A stretch of DNA of 64,000 nucleotides from Robiginitomaculum sp. (GTDB taxonomy: Bacteria > Pseudomonadota > Alphaproteobacteria > Caulobacterales > Maricaulaceae). The translations under genes and the position numbers were made by a program. Shown here piece by piece: positions 6,443-15,466 of this stretch (its first letter is position 1; every line of letters starts with the position of its first letter). The stretch is from positions 62,001 to 126,000 of the forward strand of contig JAJFFN010000002.1 in NCBI GenBank assembly GCA_021776635.1. The letters are read 5' to 3'. The notes beneath the pieces are model-generated. The model was not told where the DNA came from. It worked only from the letters and a program-made list of their open reading frames with translations, and did not search any database.

Positions 6443-8602
6443 ATGAGCGGAAAAATTAATAGCCATATGCTGCCTGCACTCGTTGAAAATGGTTTGTTGC
6501 CAGGTAGATTGTACACACAGGCACTCGTTTTATTTCGAAATGCTAAAGCTTGGGACGGGTGGGCCTTGCGGTCTTTATTGGCACTAGGAACCGGGCATTT
6601 TCTTGCGGGGGTAATCTTCTTTTTTGCTTACAATTGGCATGATTTATCTGAGGCAGTCAAATTTGGCATAGTGTTTGGCGGTATGATCCTATCCGCATTG
6701 GCATGGATAGGACTAAAGTTGGATAAACCTATTGCACAGGTATTCGGGATTAGTTTGACTGTGCTCATAGGTGTGTTTTTGGCAGTGTTTGGCCAAGTAT
6801 TCCAAACACCGGCAGCAATTTATGTCCCTTTTACAATATGGACGATTATGGCGCTACCATTTGCTGCTGTTTCTCGTTCCTTGGCCCACTGGGCAGTGTG
6901 GTTAATCATCGCGACGATAGCCGTCAATACATATATTGGATTTGGCCTGCAAGATTTGTACGGGCGTGAAGTATATTTTTGGGCTTACGCGGCTGTTGCC
7001 TTTATCTATTGTGTATTGCTGTTTGTTTACGACCGTGTACAGAATATGTGGCCGGAATGGGCGCGAGCAGGGTGGTTCCGTGTGCTATTACTAACCATTG
7101 GTTTTGTCTATGCTAATGCCGCCTTTGCCACAGCCGTTTTAGATAATCAAATTAATTGGGCATGGCCCGTGATACCTATTATGGGGGTAGGTGTATTGGC
7201 TTATCTCAACAAGCTAAACCATGACAGATTATCGTTTCCACCGCCAGCGCAAATTGCTTGTTTGGTATTGGCAGCTACTGGACTTGGGGCAATGGCCGCC
7301 CAAATTGGATTGCGAACTATTGGCGAATTAACTGATAGTGGTGATGCATTTGTCTTTGATCTTTTGCTTGGTTTTATATGGATGGCTGGGATAACATTTG
7401 TATTGGCTAAGGCGTTCAAGCATTTTGGTGATATAGATAAGCACGAACAAAATACGTCCGTGTCTGTTAATGAAATATCAGATGCATCAGAAACTGTAGA
7501 GGGCTATTTTAATCCTGCTAGAGCATTGGATGTAGAGGTTTTTTCTTCGGACTTACAGTTAAATGCCGTTTCGGTTCAAGATGTGTTACGCGCAGAGACA
7601 GCCGATACCTCGCCGTGGTATATGGAGCTGTTTTTAGGATTCTCTGGCGTATTTACGGCTATCCTAGCTATGAGTTTTCTTGGCACTTTTTTGGCAGTGA
7701 CCCTAAATGTTGATCGTCCTGAATATTTCCTTGGTTTGGGTTTGGTGGTTTATGGCGGAGCAGTCTTTATGCGCCTAAAAATTAATGGCTTATTCCCACG
7801 ACATTTCTTTAATACACTCCTCATGGGCGGTGGAGCATTAGCCGTAATTGGTGCGGCGATGTTTTTTGAAGGCGAAGCGGGGTTTATACTCTTCGCGATG
7901 CTGCTCAGTGCGCTAACTTTATGGCTGATACACGACAGAATATTAGAGTTCCTGATGGCGGCAGGATTTGCTGGAATGTTAACCTATGCGCTTCTTTATT
8001 ATAATGTGCCTTATGCCTTTATTTGGCTATATGTAGTGTGCGTAATAATGGGCATCATATGTGTTACCTTGCCATCAAAAATTGGTTTTGGAAAATCTCG
8101 AAATTTCAGGGTTTTAGGTGCGGCAGGCGCGGCATTCTTGCTCACACCTTGTTATTTTGCCGTTACTGGCGGTATGAAAACACTTCAAGCTTTTATGATT
8201 TCTGAACGTCTAGGTGTTGAAAACTTACCAGCCGCGCCGGACTGGGTTGAACGAGTAATCAGTGCAACGATTGTAGGATTGGCCGTTTGGTATTTAAACC
8301 GACTTAGAGGAGAGAATGATGAGTTTACCCCCCACATCACCATATTGTTCTTATTGCTACTTGCCATAATGATGATGCCTCTTGGCAGTGCTGCTGCTTT
8401 GTTATTGATACTAACAGGGTATATACTGGGGCTACGTAGCTTGACGATTGTAGGTATTTTGGCGCAGATTGCTTATATTGTTTGGTATTATTACGATATG
8501 GACATAAGCCTTTTGTATAAATCTCTACTGCTCATGGGGTTTGGGACGGTTTTGTTGGTTGTATACTCTATTGTGATTAAAAGAGGAGCCAAACATGTTT
8601 AA
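6443..8602 (+). CDS. Large polytopic membrane protein, DUF2157 followed by DUF4401-like half
   Basis: This 719-residue protein has about twenty hydrophobic segments in two blocks. The N-terminal part (residues 1-120) has the DUF2157 pattern: a short amphipathic start, LLPGRLYTQAL, then GWALRSLLALGTGHFLAGVIFFFAYNW. Around residues 325-385 lies a polar, acidic linker, after which the second membrane block resembles DUF4401. In other bacteria these domains are often separate neighbouring genes followed by a GDYXXLXY gene, which is exactly what follows here with an 8-bp overlap. The function of the system is unknown. GGAG lies about 8 bases before the ATG. Confidence 0.7.
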   Translation: MSGKINSHMLPALVENGLLPGRLYTQALVLFRNAKAWDGWALRSLLALGTGHFLAGVIFFFAYNWHDLSEAVKFGIVFGGMILSALAWIGLKLDKPIAQVFGISLTVLIGVFLAVFGQVFQTPAAIYVPFTIWTIMALPFAAVSRSLAHWAVWLIIATIAVNTYIGFGLQDLYGREVYFWAYAAVAFIYCVLLFVYDRVQNMWPEWARAGWFRVLLLTIGFVYANAAFATAVLDNQINWAWPVIPIMGVGVLAYLNKLNHDRLSFPPPAQIACLVLAATGLGAMAAQIGLRTIGELTDSGDAFVFDLLLGFIWMAGITFVLAKAFKHFGDIDKHEQNTSVSVNEISDASETVEGYFNPARALDVEVFSSDLQLNAVSVQDVLRAETADTSPWYMELFLGFSGVFTAILAMSFLGTFLAVTLNVDRPEYFLGLGLVVYGGAVFMRLKINGLFPRHFFNTLLMGGGALAVIGAAMFFEGEAGFILFAMLLSALTLWLIHDRILEFLMAAGFAGMLTYALLYYNVPYAFIWLYVVCVIMGIICVTLPSKIGFGKSRNFRVLGAAGAAFLLTPCYFAVTGGMKTLQAFMISERLGVENLPAAPDWVERVISATIVGLAVWYLNRLRGENDEFTPHITILFLLLLAIMMMPLGSAAALLLILTGYILGLRSLTIVGILAQIAYIVWYYYDMDISLLYKSLLLMGFGTVLLVVYSIVIKRGAKHV

Positions 8603-9107
8603 TTTTCGTATCACAATTATAGTTGTCGCGCTTGTAGCCATTATCTTCAAATTCACGAGCGGTATATCCGCGATGAATGCGATCAAAGAAGAGGGTGAAA
8701 CATTGCTGTTAAAACTCCGTCCCGTTGATCCACGTGCCTTTATGATGGGTGATTTTATGGCACTTGCTTATGACAACGCCGTGACAACTAGTTATCATAA
8801 GGGCTTAAATGCGCAGGGTCTGCTTGTCTTGCATCGAGATGACAATAATGTTGGTACATTTGTACGTTTAGAAAATGAAACAGAACTATCTACAAATGAA
8901 ATCAGAGTTAAATATGCACGTAAAAGGTTGCGCACTGATATTGGCAACGCCAGATATTACTTTCAGGAAGGGACTGCTGAAATTTTTCAAAATGCAAGAT
9001 ATGGTGTGTTTAAAGTATCTCCGAATGGTTATATGCTCTTGGTGGGATTGGCAGACAAAAATTTTATTACCATTACTGTAAACGGTACAGATAAAGATAA
9101 TCCTTAA
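8595..9107 (+). CDS. GDYXXLXY-domain protein
   Basis: A 170-residue protein with one N-terminal membrane helix (residues 4-22) and a soluble domain carrying the motif GDFMALAYDNAV, a variant of the GDYXXLXY signature with Phe for Tyr. A later segment, ARYGVFKVSPNGYMLLVGLAD, fits the family C-terminus. The family accompanies DUF2157/DUF4401 membrane proteins and the start codon lies inside the end of that gene, so translation is probably coupled. GAGGAG is the ribosome-binding site. The biochemical role is not known. Confidence 0.75.
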   Translation: MFNFRITIIVVALVAIIFKFTSGISAMNAIKEEGETLLLKLRPVDPRAFMMGDFMALAYDNAVTTSYHKGLNAQGLLVLHRDDNNVGTFVRLENETELSTNEIRVKYARKRLRTDIGNARYYFQEGTAEIFQNARYGVFKVSPNGYMLLVGLADKNFITITVNGTDKDNP

Positions 9108-9141
9108 TCCCTCGCTAACTATCCTTATATAAATTATAAAC

Positions 9142-9453
9142 ATGTTAAATTTGCTCAAAAGAATCAGATTGTCATGGCCGTTTTTGGTTCTATTGGTGGC
9201 TTATGGATATCTAGGTTTTCACACATTTGGTGGCAATTTGGGTGTTTTAAAACTTGCTGATTATTCTGAGCACAGTAATTCTTTAACGAATGAAATTAAA
9301 AACATAAAAATGAAACGTGAAATTCTAGAACTGCGCGCCTCACAATTAAGAGCGAATAACCTGGATCTCGATAGATTAGATGAAGAAGCGCGGCGAATCC
9401 TCAGTCTTTCGTATGCGAATGAAGTAGTTATTTGGCTTGACGAAACACCCTAA
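9142..9453 (+). CDS. ftsB: FtsB/DivIC-family septum formation initiator
   Basis: A 103-residue bitopic protein: short cytoplasmic start, one membrane helix (about 12-30), then a coiled coil (about 42-80, NSLTNEIKNIKMKREILELRASQL) and the family tail in which the chain reads LDEEARRILSLSYANEVVIWL. FtsB/DivIC links FtsL and FtsQ in the divisome. In alphaproteobacteria this gene commonly sits immediately upstream of pdhA, as here, which supports the call although the sequence family is short and divergent. Confidence 0.8.
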   Translation: MLNLLKRIRLSWPFLVLLVAYGYLGFHTFGGNLGVLKLADYSEHSNSLTNEIKNIKMKREILELRASQLRANNLDLDRLDEEARRILSLSYANEVVIWLDETP

Positions 9454-9528
9454 TTAATAGTTTATTGACTGTTATTGTGCATTCGTTTTGCATATGTGTT
9501 TCGTATATGAATTAAAGGCGTTCAACCA

Positions 9529-10515
9529 ATGGCAAATATCGGTAAAACAACAAAAAAAGAACTGCTGCAATTATACCGCGAAATGCTGTTAATTCGAAGA
9601 TTCGAAGAAAAGGCAGGCCAATTATACGGCATGGGATTAATTGCTGGTTTTTGTCATCTTTATATTGGACAAGAAGCTGTGGTCACCGGAGTAAATGCTT
9701 CACTGAAAGACGGTGACCAAATGATTACGTCTTATCGCGATCATGGTCACATGCTGGCTCTAGGTATGGATGCAAGTGGCGTGATGGCCGAACTGACTGG
9801 GCGTAGTGGTGGCTATTCCAAGGGCAAAGGCGGCTCTATGCATATGTTTAGTGTCGAGAAAAACTTTTATGGCGGCCACGGTATTGTTGGTGCACAAGTA
9901 CCCATTGGCGCAGGATTAGGCCTCGCCAACAAATATCTAGAAAATGGTAAAATAAGTACCGTATTTTTTGGGGATGGCGCGGCTAATCAAGGGCAAGTTT
10001 ACGAAACTCTCAATATGGCGCAGTTGTGGAAATTACCTACATTATTCATCATTGAAAACAATCAATATGCCATGGGTACCAGTATTGCGCGCTCGACCGC
10101 GCAAAAAGACTTGTATAAGCGCGGGCTAAGCTTTGGTGTCAAAGGCGTGCAAGTTGACGGCATGGATGTGTTAGCCGTGCGCGACGCTACCAAAAAAGCT
10201 GCACGCCATGCCCGCTCTGGCAAAGGGCCTATGATACTCGAAATGATGACATACCGCTACCGTGGTCATTCCATGTCTGATCCGGCCAAATACCGTACCC
10301 GCGAGGAAGTCAGCGAGATGCGCGACGAACACGATCCAATTGATATGGTCAAAAACCGCTTACTCAAAGAAGAATGGGCTGATTTAAATGCACTTAAAGC
10401 CATCGATAAAGATATCAAATCTATAGTTGGTGACGCAGTAGAATTTGCGAAAACCTCCCCAGAACCAGATCCGAGCGAGCTTTATACGGATGTATTATTG
10501 GAGGTCGACTTATGA
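9529..10515 (+). CDS. pdhA: Pyruvate dehydrogenase E1 component, alpha subunit
   Basis: Thiamine-diphosphate subunit of the E1 heterotetramer that decarboxylates pyruvate. The 328-residue product has the ThDP/Mg motif GDG at 148-150 continuing to [12 protein letters not shown], the [27 protein letters not shown] start and the [14 protein letters not shown] phosphorylation-loop region. The start codon of pdhB lies within its last 4 bases (ATGA overlap), so the pair is translationally coupled. The length is normal. Confidence 0.97.
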   Translation: MANIGKTTKKELLQLYREMLLIRRFEEKAGQLYGMGLIAGFCHLYIGQEAVVTGVNASLKDGDQMITSYRDHGHMLALGMDASGVMAELTGRSGGYSKGKGGSMHMFSVEKNFYGGHGIVGAQVPIGAGLGLANKYLENGKISTVFFGDGAANQGQVYETLNMAQLWKLPTLFIIENNQYAMGTSIARSTAQKDLYKRGLSFGVKGVQVDGMDVLAVRDATKKAARHARSGKGPMILEMMTYRYRGHSMSDPAKYRTREEVSEMRDEHDPIDMVKNRLLKEEWADLNALKAIDKDIKSIVGDAVEFAKTSPEPDPSELYTDVLLEVDL

Positions 10516-11945
10516 GTATAAATATACAAATGCCCGCTCTGTCACCGACTATGGAAGAGGGTACTCTGACCGCATGGATGGTCAAAGAGGGTGACACGGT
10601 TAAGTCCGGTGATGTATTGGCCGAAATTGAAACCGACAAAGCCACCATGGAAATAGAGTCTATTGATGAAGGTGTCGTTGGTAAAATTTTGGTGGCGGAG
10701 GGGGCGCAGAATGTTGCTGTCGGCACCGTGATTTTACAATTGCTGGAGGACGGTGAGGGGGCTGATGATTTGTCTGCGCCTGCCGCAACTCTGCTCACCC
10801 CGTCGCCCCCTGCGGGGATGCAAGCACAAGACGGGGTCCACAATGAAGGCGGGAAAATGGATCCCGTTCTACAACGGGATGAGCGGGATAAGCGGTATGA
10901 TAGGGTTTCTCCCCCTGTGCAATCCACCCCCGTTGAAATGGATATACCCGCTGGCACCGAAATGCACGAAACCAGTATCCGTGATGCTTTGCGCGATGCA
11001 ATGGCCGAGGAAATGCGCAGGGACGAGACTGTGTTTGTCATGGGCGAAGAAGTGGCGGAATATCAAGGTGCCTATAAGGTCACCCGCGAACTCTTGCAAG
11101 AATTTGGTGCCAAGCGGGTTATAGATACACCAATCACCGAGCACGGCTTTGCCGGTATCGGGGTTGGTGCGGCCATGGGTGGACTTAAACCAATCGTTGA
11201 GTTCATGACCTGGAATTTTGCCATGCAAGCCATTGATCATATTATCAATTCTGCCGCCAAGACCTTGTATATGTCCGGCGGGCAAATGCGTTGCCCTATC
11301 GTTTTTCGCGGCCCTAACGGTGCGGCCAGCCGGGTTGGCGCGCAGCATTCCCATGATTATTCCAGTTGGTACGCTAATGTGCCGGGTCTAAAAGTCGTCG
11401 CGCCTTATGATGCTGCAGATGCCAAAGGCTTGCTAAAATCTGCTATTCGTGACCCGAATCCCATTGTGTTCTTGGAACATGAAATGATGTACGGCGAAAT
11501 TATGGACGTTCCCGAAATGGATGATTATCTCGTGCCAATCGGTAAGGCTTTGGTGCGGCGTGTTGGAACCGATGTCACTATCACCGCCCATTCCCGCATG
11601 GTAGGTCGCGCCCTGGAAGCCGCCGATATTCTGGCGGGCGAGGGCATCTCCGCCGAAATCATAGACCTACGCACACTCCGGCCTTTGGACAGTAATACAA
11701 TAATACAAAGCGTCAAGAAAACCAACCGCATAGTCTGCGCCGAAGAAGGCTGGGGCCAATCCGGCATAGGCGCAGAAATCGCGACACGAGTGATGGAGCA
11801 GGCTTTTGACTATCTTGATGCACCGCCAGCAAGGGTGTTCCAAAAAGACGTGCCCTTGCCCTATGCGGGAAATTTGGAAGCCTTGAGCTTGCCAAATGCG
11901 CAGGATGTTGTGAATGCGGTTAAGGAGGTTTGTTATGAGGATTAG
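10512..11945 (+). CDS. pdhB: Pyruvate dehydrogenase E1 component, beta subunit with N-terminal lipoyl domain
   Basis: The protein (477 residues) has an N-terminal lipoyl domain (residues 1-80, lipoyl-lysine motif [10 protein letters not shown]), a linker (about 85-150) and the E1 beta transketolase domain ([35 protein letters not shown] onward). A lipoyl domain fused to E1 beta is characteristic of alphaproteobacteria. The linker is odd: instead of Ala/Pro-rich sequence it contains a charged stretch around residues 117-123 encoded by a perfect palindrome (10861-10880) and a second imperfect GC-rich palindrome before it. The enzyme domain is intact. Confidence 0.96.
   Translation: MSINIQMPALSPTMEEGTLTAWMVKEGDTVKSGDVLAEIETDKATMEIESIDEGVVGKILVAEGAQNVAVGTVILQLLEDGEGADDLSAPAATLLTPSPPAGMQAQDGVHNEGGKMDPVLQRDERDKRYDRVSPPVQSTPVEMDIPAGTEMHETSIRDALRDAMAEEMRRDETVFVMGEEVAEYQGAYKVTRELLQEFGAKRVIDTPITEHGFAGIGVGAAMGGLKPIVEFMTWNFAMQAIDHIINSAAKTLYMSGGQMRCPIVFRGPNGAASRVGAQHSHDYSSWYANVPGLKVVAPYDAADAKGLLKSAIRDPNPIVFLEHEMMYGEIMDVPEMDDYLVPIGKALVRRVGTDVTITAHSRMVGRALEAADILAGEGISAEIIDLRTLRPLDSNTIIQSVKKTNRIVCAEEGWGQSGIGAEIATRVMEQAFDYLDAPPARVFQKDVPLPYAGNLEALSLPNAQDVVNAVKEVCYED
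10861..10880. repeat. REP-like palindrome within the PdhB linker
   Basis: ATCCCGTT at 10861-10868 and AACGGGAT at 10873-10880 are perfect 8-bp arms around a 4-nt loop, followed by GAG. The pattern G-ATnCCCGn...nCGGGnAT-GA is shared with the two palindromes in pdhC. It is in frame and encodes roughly DPVLQRDE. A looser GC-rich inverted repeat lies at about 10797-10819. Confidence 0.7.
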
Positions 11946-11947
11946 CC

Positions 11948-13345
11948 ATGCCAATTGAAATCCTAATGCCTGCTTTGTCGCCCACCATGGAAGAAGGTAA
12001 CTTGACCAAATGGTTGGTGGCCGAGGGGGCGGAAGTGTCCTCTGGGGATGTGCTGGCCGAGATTGAGACGGACAAAGCCACTATGGAGATTGAGGCCGTG
12101 GAAGAGGGGGTCCTGACTAAAATTCTGGTGGCCGAGGGGACGGCGGGCGTGAAAGTTAATGCACCAATTGCCGTGTTGCTGGAAGAAGATGAAGATGCGT
12201 CCGTGATGGACGGGTATGTGTCGGGTGGGAGCGCACCAATTGCTGCGCCTGTGCCTGCTGAGACATCTCAATTGGATTCCCGCCTGCGCACCCCAGGGGC
12301 ACTTCCTGCGGGGCGCGGGAATGAACGGGGAGGTGGGGAAATTGAAGCATCTCAACCAGAAACTAAAACACCACCATCTAAGTCCGCTCATACCCGCGAC
12401 GGCGGGTATCCAGATAAATCTGGGCGGATAAAAGTATCCCCCTTGGCCAAACGCATCGCTAAGGAAAAGGGACTGGATTTGTCCGCCATTAAGGGTTCTG
12501 GCCCTAAAGGGCGAATTATCAAAGTTGATATTGAGAATGCGAGACTAGCAACAACTGAAGCGCCAACACCTCCACCAATTCCCGAAACCACAACAACTGA
12601 ACTCGGTCCCTTGCGCGGCGGCGGTGCTGACTATCTTGAAAAACTCGGCATACCTGTTGGAAGTTACGACCTTGAACCGCTTGACGGCATGCGCCGGATT
12701 ATTGCCAAGCGCCTAACTGAAAGCGCACGAGATATACCGCATTTTCCACTCAATATTGATTGTGAAATTGATGCATTGCTGTCCATGCGCAAGGAACTTA
12801 ATACACAAGCACCTGAGGGCGTAAAAATATCCGTCAATGATATGCTAATCCGCGCCTGTGCCATCGCGCTCAAACAAGTTCCTGACGCCAATGCCAGTTT
12901 TACACCAGACGGTATCGCCTATCACCACAATGCGGATGTGGCTGTAGCTGTTGCAATAGACGGCGGCCTCATCACCCCCATCATCCGCGAAGCTCAAAAC
13001 AAAGGTCTGTCGATTATCTCGACCGAGATGAAGGACCTTGCCACCCGTGCTCGTGACCGCAAATTAAAACCCCAAGAATTTCAAGGCGGTACGTTCTCTA
13101 TCTCTAACCTTGGCATGATGGGCATCGACTCGTTCCAGTCTATTATCAACCCGCCCCAAGGTATGATATTGTCTGTAGGGGCAGGGGCGCAGCGTCCCGT
13201 GGTAAGGGACGAGGAAATGACCATAGCTACAATGATGACCGTCACATTGACTTGTGATCACCGTGTTGTTGATGGCGCTAATGGTGCCCAGTGGCTATCC
13301 GTATTTAAACGGCTCATAGAAAAACCTGTGACGATGATGCTCTAA
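11948..13345 (+). CDS. pdhC: Dihydrolipoamide acetyltransferase (E2) of pyruvate dehydrogenase
   Basis: E2 core of the complex, transferring acetyl groups to CoA. Domain order in 465 residues: lipoyl domain (1-80, [10 protein letters not shown]), linker (about 85-160), peripheral subunit-binding domain (about 161-200, [28 protein letters not shown]), second linker, and the trimer-forming catalytic domain (about 230-465) with the catalytic [11 protein letters not shown] motif near the C-terminus. The first linker contains two stretches encoded by REP-like palindromes (12276-12322 and 12390-12409). The gene starts 2 bases after the pdhB stop. The call is secure. Confidence 0.97.
   Translation: MPIEILMPALSPTMEEGNLTKWLVAEGAEVSSGDVLAEIETDKATMEIEAVEEGVLTKILVAEGTAGVKVNAPIAVLLEEDEDASVMDGYVSGGSAPIAAPVPAETSQLDSRLRTPGALPAGRGNERGGGEIEASQPETKTPPSKSAHTRDGGYPDKSGRIKVSPLAKRIAKEKGLDLSAIKGSGPKGRIIKVDIENARLATTEAPTPPPIPETTTTELGPLRGGGADYLEKLGIPVGSYDLEPLDGMRRIIAKRLTESARDIPHFPLNIDCEIDALLSMRKELNTQAPEGVKISVNDMLIRACAIALKQVPDANASFTPDGIAYHHNADVAVAVAIDGGLITPIIREAQNKGLSIISTEMKDLATRARDRKLKPQEFQGGTFSISNLGMMGIDSFQSIINPPQGMILSVGAGAQRPVVRDEEMTIATMMTVTLTCDHRVVDGANGAQWLSVFKRLIEKPVTMML
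12276..12322. repeat. Composite REP-like palindrome in the first PdhC linker
   Basis: The outer arms ATTCCCGC (12276-12283) and GCGGGAAT (12315-12322) are perfect; the interior holds a second GC-rich inverted repeat (CCCC...GGGG, about 12291-12313), as if one palindrome sits inside another. It encodes about residues 110-125 ([17 protein letters not shown]). DSRLR...GNE-type peptides are what such elements typically encode when read through. Confidence 0.75.
12390..12409. repeat. Second REP-like palindrome in the first PdhC linker
   Basis: ATACCCGC (12390-12397), loop GACG, GCGGGTAT (12402-12409): perfect 8-bp arms with a 4-nt loop, the same geometry as the PdhB element. It encodes HTRDGGYP, about residues 148-155. 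Confidence 0.75.
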
Positions 13346-13432
13346 TTCCCTTAGTGAGCGAATTAAAACCTGTTTTTCTGCGCCTGTACTGTCCTGACTT
13401 GCCTTCGATACTCTTTTGAGTATGCTCATGAT

Positions 13433-14011
13433 ATGTTTAAGTTATTGAGCAGTGCTATGTTTATTAAATCTACAATTGTTATGTTGGTCACGGCAGGTTT
13501 TGCAGGTAGTGTTGTTTACTACGGTATTGGCGCGCCGCAAGTTATCGTCAACTCGCAGCAAAATTCACTACTCCAACCTAATAATATTACGATTACTGAT
13601 ATTCAACCTGCGATCAACAATCCCAATGAAGCTCTTGAACCTGTCCTTGAACCTGCTCCAGAAATTCTTACAAATCTTGCTCAAGTCATGCCTATGCTTA
13701 TGTCGCAAGCCGACAATATTGGCACAATAGAAATCAAGGACCAAGCCTATCTAGATGTCGTCAATTTTTCGGTACGTCAGCGCCAATACAGATTTGCAGA
13801 TGCGGCGATGCTTAAAATTAGTCAGACTGAACTTCGTGATACGGCTCGCGGGCAAATGGCTATTGCTCTCGCAATGGATGGCCGTGCAGTTGAGGCATTT
13901 GACATAATCGATACGGTGGAAATTGATGCGCTTCGTGATGTCATGCGCTTACAGGTAATTGAAGCAATGATTGTACCTGAATCCTTGCCAGAAGGATTAT
14001 TGCGAAAGTAA
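13433..14011 (+). CDS. Unrecognised membrane-anchored protein between pdhC and lpdA
   Basis: I do not recognise this 192-residue protein. It has an N-terminal hydrophobic segment (about residues 10-32, likely signal anchor), a Pro/Asn/Glu-rich stretch (about 40-85, with repeated EPVLEPAPE-like phrasing) and a helical C-terminal half (about 95-192) with RFADAAMLKI and RGQMAIALAMDGRAVEAFDII phrases that resemble a degenerate TPR-like helical repeat. A perfect 6-bp-arm hairpin (13408-13423, ATACTC-TTTT-GAGTAT) ends 9 bases before the ATG and no clear ribosome-binding site is visible, so the hairpin may restrict initiation. Its location inside a pyruvate dehydrogenase block may be incidental. Confidence 0.6.
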   Translation: MFKLLSSAMFIKSTIVMLVTAGFAGSVVYYGIGAPQVIVNSQQNSLLQPNNITITDIQPAINNPNEALEPVLEPAPEILTNLAQVMPMLMSQADNIGTIEIKDQAYLDVVNFSVRQRQYRFADAAMLKISQTELRDTARGQMAIALAMDGRAVEAFDIIDTVEIDALRDVMRLQVIEAMIVPESLPEGLLRK

Positions 14012-14086
14012 TTTTCAGGCGTTTTTACTGTTTATATCCAAGTCATTATCTTGTATTGCATGCGTACAAATAAAAACGAGTGTACA

Positions 14087-15466
14087 ATGCCTATTGACTT
14101 TGACGTTATCATTATTGGTTCTGGCCCTGGCGGTTATGTTGCTGCCATACGCGCAGCACAATTGGGATTAAAAACGGCTGTTGTCGAAAAATCAGAAATT
14201 GGCGGTGTGTGTTTAAATTGGGGGTGCATACCGACCAAGGCTTTGCTGCGCTCTGCTGAAATTTATACAAATATGCAACATGCCTCAGAGTACGGATTAA
14301 CTGCAAAAACAGGATTTGATTTATCCGAAATCGTGAAACGTTCACGTTCTATAGCGGGGCAGCTGTCTGGCGGCGTAAAATTTTTGATGAAGAAAAACAA
14401 GATTACGGTCATTAATGGTTTTGCAAAGCTAATAAAAAACAAACCTGCACCAAATGTGATTGTAGAGGGAAAAACTTACACGGCAAAACATGTTATCTTA
14501 GCAACAGGTGCACGGGCACGCACGATTGCACAAGCGGGATTGGAACCAGACGGAAAATTCATATGGACGGCAAAGGAAGCTATGGTTCCGGACAAATTGC
14601 CAAAGAAATTATTGGTCGTTGGTTCAGGTGCTATCGGAATGGAATTTGCTTCTTTTTATAATGCATTTGGTTGTGATGTAACCGTTGTGGAAATGCTAGA
14701 TCGCATACTGCCTGCTGAAGATGCCGAAATATCTGCATTAGCTGAAAAAGCCTTTAAAAAGAAAGGTATGCGCATATTAACAAAAGCGCAGGTCTCAAGT
14801 GTAAAAACACAAAAGTCGAATGTAAATGCTGAAATAAATGGGAAGGTCGAAAGTTTTGATCGCATAATACTTGCGATTGGTATTGTCGGCAATGTCGAAA
14901 ACATGGGACTTGAAAAATTAGGTGTTGAAATAGATCGCAGCCATATTGTTGTTGATGAATTTTCTCGCACAAAAATCCCGGGGCTTTATGCCATTGGTGA
15001 TGTGACAACCCCACCATGGTTAGCGCATAAGGCTTCTCATGAAGGTATTATCTGTATTGAGAAAATTAATGGTGGCAACCCGCATCCGTTAAATGCTTCG
15101 CGAATACCGGGATGTACGTATTGCCAACCGCAAATTGCCAGTGTTGGTTTGACAGAAAGCCAAGCCAAAAATGCAGGACATGCTATCCGTATTGGGCGGT
15201 TTCCTTTTATAGGAAATGGTAAGGCTATTGCTCTTGGCGAACCAGAAGGGCTGATCAAAACGGTGTTTGATGCGAAAAAAGGTGAGTTGTTAGGTGCCCA
15301 TATGATCGGTACGGAAGTCACTGAATTAATTCAGGGCTATACAATTGCGCAAACTCTAGAGACGACAGAAGCAGAATTGATGGAGACGGTATTCCCACAC
15401 CCGACTTTGTCGGAAATGATGCATGAAAGTGTACTATCGGCCTACGATAAAACTTTACACATTTAA
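14087..15466 (+). CDS. lpdA: Dihydrolipoyl dehydrogenase (E3)
   Basis: FAD enzyme that reoxidises dihydrolipoyl groups of the 2-oxoacid dehydrogenases. I place the start at 14087 (MPIDFDVIIIGSGPGGY); the frame extends 12 codons further upstream without reason. The 459-residue product shows the FAD dinucleotide fold GSGPGG, the redox-active disulfide motif GGVCLNWGC (Cys42 and Cys47), the NAD fold VGSGAIGMEFA, the YAIGDV motif, and the C-terminal HPTLSEMMHES containing the catalytic His-Glu pair. It follows pdhABC across the unknown gene. Its last 12 bases overlap the end of the convergent acyltransferase gene. Confidence 0.96.
   Translation: MPIDFDVIIIGSGPGGYVAAIRAAQLGLKTAVVEKSEIGGVCLNWGCIPTKALLRSAEIYTNMQHASEYGLTAKTGFDLSEIVKRSRSIAGQLSGGVKFLMKKNKITVINGFAKLIKNKPAPNVIVEGKTYTAKHVILATGARARTIAQAGLEPDGKFIWTAKEAMVPDKLPKKLLVVGSGAIGMEFASFYNAFGCDVTVVEMLDRILPAEDAEISALAEKAFKKKGMRILTKAQVSSVKTQKSNVNAEINGKVESFDRIILAIGIVGNVENMGLEKLGVEIDRSHIVVDEFSRTKIPGLYAIGDVTTPPWLAHKASHEGIICIEKINGGNPHPLNASRIPGCTYCQPQIASVGLTESQAKNAGHAIRIGRFPFIGNGKAIALGEPEGLIKTVFDAKKGELLGAHMIGTEVTELIQGYTIAQTLETTEAELMETVFPHPTLSEMMHESVLSAYDKTLHI

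Noticed and set aside
7679..7694. Second TGGCAC-like element with GC 10 bp downstream
   Set aside because: It lies inside the DUF2157 coding region, and the -12 element reads TGGC instead of TTGC; no transcript-like structure follows.
13408..13423. Hairpin ATACTC-TTTT-GAGTAT considered as the pdhC terminator
   Set aside because: There is no T-run after the stem, and the structure abuts the next start codon.
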